Source of the DNA: CAUZEO01 sp963578625
GTDB taxonomy: Bacteria; Verrucomicrobiota; Kiritimatiellia; SLOV01
Assembly (NCBI GenBank): GCA_963578625.1
Contig: CAUZEO010000230.1
Location: forward strand, 1 to 8,492
Length of the DNA stretch: 8,492 nucleotides
Direction of reading: 5' to 3'
The position numbers and the translations under genes are program-made. Positions 6,614 to 8,492 of the stretch are shown here, one piece after another. The notes beneath the pieces are model-generated. The model had not been told where the DNA came from. It made no database searches and saw nothing but the letters and a program-made list of their open reading frames with translations. Each line of letters starts with the position of its first letter. Position 1 is the first letter of the stretch.

Positions 6614-7601
6614 ACCGGATCCTCGGGTCGAACCAGGCCAGCGCGATGTCCGCGAGCAGGTTTCCGATCAATAGAAAGAGGCAGAGAACCATCAGGATGC
6701 TTCCGGACAGGTAGATGTCTTCGGATTGGAGGGCGCCAAACAGGAGCGGGCCGGCGGTGGGTATATTCATCACGATCGATACGATGGTCTCACCGGAAAT
6801 CAGGCTGGGTAGCCACATGCCCAGTCCGGTGATCACCGGGTTGATGGAGATCCGGACCGCGTGCTTTATCGTCACCATTTTCTCGGGCAACCCCTTCGCC
6901 CGCAATGCCGTGATGTACGGCTCGCCGAGCACATCCAGGAGGTTCCCGCGCACGACGCGGATAATCCCAGCGGTCCCGGCGGTTCCAATCACGACCACCG
7001 CAACCCAGACGTGCTGCAGGAAATCGATGAACTTCCCGAAACTCCACGGAGCGTCTTCGTATTCCGGCGAAAACAATCCGCCGACCGGCAGGTCCAGAAC
7101 ATAGAGCCCGAAGACCATGAGAATCAGGGCCAGGAAGAAATTGGGGATGGACAGTCCAATGAACCCGGCGATCGTGGCGATGGTGTCGGAAATCTTGTTC
7201 TGGTTCAAGGCGCAGTAAATGCCAATGGGGATTCCGATTGAATAGACGAAGAAGAGCGACAGGAGGCTGATCATGATGCTGTAGGGGATGCGTTTCGCCA
7301 GCAGCACGGAAACTTCCTGCCCATATTCAAACGACTCCCCCATGTCGCCACGCAGGAAATTCAGGATCCACGATCCGTATTGAAGCAGGTACGGCCGGTC
7401 CAGGTTGTACCGTTCCGTCAACTCATGGGCCAACTGGAGGTGACGTTCACTGGTAAACGTTCCCTGCTCCAGGGCCAGGTTTTCGATATGCCGCTCAATC
7501 CAGTTGCTGGGGGGGAGTTGGATGATGAAAAAGACGATGAATGAAACGACCAGGAAAGTGGGGATCATTCCGAGTAGCCGCCTGACGATAAAGGTGATCA
7601 T
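6606..7601 (-). CDS. dppB: Dipeptide/oligopeptide ABC transporter permease, DppB/OppB type
   Basis: The protein has 331 residues from the ATG at 7601. The start MITFIVRRLLGMIPTFLVVSFIVF is the classic first membrane segment of DppB-type permeases. YNLDRPYLLQYGSWIL (65-80) followed by RGDMGESF (84-91) is the family signature. Membrane segments fall near 9-28, 108-131, 140-170, 198-215, 254-277 and 300-323. The coupling loop to the ATPase is EPYITALRAKGLPEKM (227-242). The end, WFDPRIRYD, is typical. The frame is open 15 codons further upstream to 7646, but that stretch is repeat DNA, and the 7601 start has a good ribosome binding site (GAAGAG, 6 bases ahead). It heterodimerises with permease C to form the inner-membrane channel. 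The gene follows the binding-protein gene after a 284-base structured gap, which may hold a processing or attenuation signal. Confidence 0.95.
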   Translation of the reverse strand: MITFIVRRLLGMIPTFLVVSFIVFFIIQLPPSNWIERHIENLALEQGTFTSERHLQLAHELTERYNLDRPYLLQYGSWILNFLRGDMGESFEYGQEVSVLLAKRIPYSIMISLLSLFFVYSIGIPIGIYCALNQNKISDTIATIAGFIGLSIPNFFLALILMVFGLYVLDLPVGGLFSPEYEDAPWSFGKFIDFLQHVWVAVVVIGTAGTAGIIRVVRGNLLDVLGEPYITALRAKGLPEKMVTIKHAVRISINPVITGLGMWLPSLISGETIVSIVMNIPTAGPLLFGALQSEDIYLSGSILMVLCLFLLIGNLLADIALAWFDPRIRYD

Positions 7602-7607
7602 TTGTAA

Positions 7608-7613
7608 CTCTTC
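7608..7613 (-). promoter_or_regulatory. Ribosome binding site of the dppB-type gene
   Basis: On the minus strand GAAGAG lies 6 bases before the ATG at 7601 and fits the anti-Shine-Dalgarno sequence reasonably. It decides the start in favour of 7601 over the longer open frame beginning at 7646. Confidence 0.6.
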
Positions 7614-7618
7614 ATCCC

Positions 7619-7646
7619 AATCTTTCCCCCCTAATCTTTCCCCCAT
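7619..7646. repeat. Two tandem copies of a 14-bp unit in the dppB leader
   Basis: AATCTTTCCCCCCT (7619-7632) is followed directly by AATCTTTCCCCCAT (7633-7646), differing at one base. On the transcribed minus strand this gives two runs of the type GGGGGAAAGATT a few bases ahead of the dppB ribosome binding site. The G-rich, purine-rich runs could pair with the C-rich strand of the neighbouring palindrome or act as decoy ribosome binding sequences. It looks like a local slippage duplication. Confidence 0.7.
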
Positions 7647-7716
7647 CCTGTTCGATTACCGCAGTCTCGCAAGTATTCAACAAATCGAAACTGCGGGTGA
7701 AAGAGCAGGGGGAAAG
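7636..7716. repeat. Imperfect ~80-bp palindrome between binding-protein and permease genes (copy 1)
   Basis: The outer arms CTTTCCCCC (7636-7644) and GGGGGAAAG (7708-7716) are perfect complements over 9 bp. Inner arms CCGCAGT (7659-7665) and ACTGCGG (7690-7696) are perfect over 7 bp, with a 24-base loop. Between the two stems the arms are less well matched. In the operon's RNA this would form a long interrupted hairpin between the binding-protein stop codon and the permease start. Stem-loops in this position of binding-protein-dependent transporter operons, such as the REP sequences between malE and malF in E. coli, are known to stabilise the upstream message. That role here is inferred. Confidence 0.65.
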
Positions 7717-7726
7717 AACTCGGGTG

Positions 7727-7754
7727 GAATTTGGGAGGAACCGATTCCAAATTC
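7727..7754. repeat. 8-bp inverted repeat (hairpin)
   Basis: GAATTTGG (7727-7734) and CCAAATTC (7747-7754) are perfect complements around a 12-base loop. The hairpin lies midway between the two related repeat copies. No T-run follows on the minus strand, so a simple intrinsic terminator for the binding-protein gene is not indicated. Confidence 0.5.
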
Positions 7755-7795
7755 GATTTCCTTGTTCTTTCCCTCTACTCTTTTCCTAATCTTGC

Positions 7796-7830
7796 TCGAT
7801 GGATTCAGTCTCGCAAATATTCAGCAATCG
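7796..7830. repeat. Diverged second copy of the palindrome's central sequence
   Basis: The 20-base core at 7806-7825 matches the loop region of the palindrome at 7662-7681 at 18 of 20 positions, in the same orientation. The match extends outward: TCGAT on the left of both copies, AATCG on the right, and CCTAATCTT a little upstream of both. This copy has lost the strong G/C arms, so it is probably a decayed duplicate. Confidence 0.6.
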
Positions 7831-7885
7831 GCGATAGATTGAAATTGGGAATGCGATTTAGATTGAGCTTCGCACTTTGTCCGCT

Positions 7886-8492
7886 TCACTGCCTTCCTTG
7901 CCAATCCTTCTTTATAAAAAACTGATCCGACTTCGCGGTCATCATGTACTTCTGAAAAATCCGTTTGTCGGGAACATTACCCATTCGTCTGTGGCGAATC
8001 ACCTGCTGAGGCCGGTCCGTGACGAAGTGCGTCCAGCTTAGCGATTCGGTGGCGATGTAATTGAAGTAGACCCTGGCCGCCGCGATCTGGTCTTCCACGG
8101 TATAAGCTGCGGCGACCGCCCGTTCCAGTTCATAACATTTGTCGAACTCCCGGGGTTGGGGGATCGTAACCCCCCGGGCATAGGAGACGGGATTGTGCCA
8201 ATGCCCGAGGTAGTGGCAGGGATCGCCTTCCGGGACTCCGGTATGCACTTGAAACGCGATGTCACCGGAATAGACCTTGTCACTGATGGTCTTGCCGTCC
8301 GCCGTAAACACCGTGGTCTTGATCCCAAGTTCTTCCCATTCCGCGGCCAATGCTTCCGCCGACTCGATATTCATCGGGCTGTTGGCGGAGCCCGGCACGA
8401 TGATGTGGACGTCAGACCCGTCCTCGTACTTCAGGAACCTGTCGTCATCGGAATCGGAAATCCCGATCTCGGCAAAGAGCGCCAGGGCTTTC
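7886..8492 (-). CDS. Extracellular substrate-binding protein of the Dpp/Opp ABC transporter (SBP_bac_5 family), C-terminal part
   Basis: The frame is open from the right window edge, where it reads K-A-L-A-L-F-A-E-I-G-I-S-D, to the TGA at 7886-7888, giving about 201 residues. The 5' end is off-window; a GTG at 8398 is an internal codon. The text fits the C-terminal lobe of family-5 solute-binding proteins: D-x-D-x-D plus Y-E-D-G followed by V-H-I-I-V-P, then A-E-A-L-A-A-E-W-E-E-L-G-I-K-T-T, where each family member aligns a helix ending in L-G-I-x-V. Then comes Y-S-G-D-I-A-F-Q-V-H-T-G and a late helix with aromatic-rich ends. Such proteins bind the substrate in the periplasm or at the membrane and deliver it to the permeases. 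The gene is the first visible member of the operon and is separated from permease B by 284 non-coding bases. The ligand cannot be predicted; this family takes peptides, oligosaccharides, nickel and others. Confidence 0.85.
   Translation of the reverse strand, partial: KALALFAEIGISDSDDDRFLKYEDGSDVHIIVPGSANSPMNIESAEALAAEWEELGIKTTVFTADGKTISDKVYSGDIAFQVHTGVPEGDPCHYLGHWHNPVSYARGVTIPQPREFDKCYELERAVAAAYTVEDQIAAARVYFNYIATESLSWTHFVTDRPQQVIRHRRMGNVPDKRIFQKYMMTAKSDQFFIKKDWQGRQ

Noticed and set aside
1..8492. CRISPR array, tRNA, rRNA, transposase or phage genes
   Set aside because: No regular short repeats with spacers, no cloverleaf-like sequence and no recombinase or transposase motifs were seen on either strand.

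Overview
The window looks like chromosomal DNA from a Gram-negative environmental bacterium, most likely of the PVC superphylum (Verrucomicrobiota or a relative). The main clue is the last ~70 residues of the first gene. They read as the 'G-K-T-Y-x-L-Q ... W-T-N-D ... I-A-G-T-G' C-terminal module that recurs on secreted proteins of Verrucomicrobiota and neighbouring phyla. Supporting clues are a Gfo/Idh/MocA oxidoreductase, a truncated secreted ORF with an 'SPSPNYGLSTDAGD..QL.DG' N-terminus like those on PVC carbohydrate-related secreted proteins, and palindromic repeats between genes. The lineage is an inference; no rRNA or other marker gene is present.

Left third, plus strand. Bases 3-1823 hold a large beta-propeller protein whose 5' end lies outside the window. 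Next come about 500 bases with a palindrome-rich, REP-like stretch (1827-1937) and a short signal-peptide ORF (1988-2254) that looks like the surviving start of a longer secreted protein. A complete NAD(P)-dependent Gfo/Idh/MocA-type oxidoreductase follows (2331-3476).

Right two thirds, minus strand. This is a dipeptide/oligopeptide-type (Dpp/Opp) ABC transporter operon, transcribed right to left: substrate-binding protein (only its C-terminal part, 7886-8492), permease B (6606-7601), permease C (5525-6613), ATPase D (4533-5522) and ATPase F (3512-4540). The last four genes are tightly packed: B/C and D/F overlap by 8 bases and C/D are 2 bases apart. Together they encode a complete importer. 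The binding protein captures substrate outside the inner membrane, the two permeases form the channel, and the two ATPases drive uptake. The substrate (peptide, oligosaccharide or other) cannot be read from the sequence. The operon converges on the oxidoreductase gene with a 35-base gap that holds a weak terminator-like hairpin.

The 284-base gap between the binding-protein gene and permease B is the most structured non-coding part of the window. It holds an imperfect ~80-base palindrome, a diverged second copy of that palindrome's central sequence about 144 bases away, another hairpin, and a 14-base tandem duplication just ahead of the permease B ribosome binding site. The position suggests a role in setting binding-protein versus permease expression, or a small mobile repeat. 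I found no tRNA, rRNA, CRISPR array, transposase or phage gene, and no evidence for a wholly new multi-gene system.
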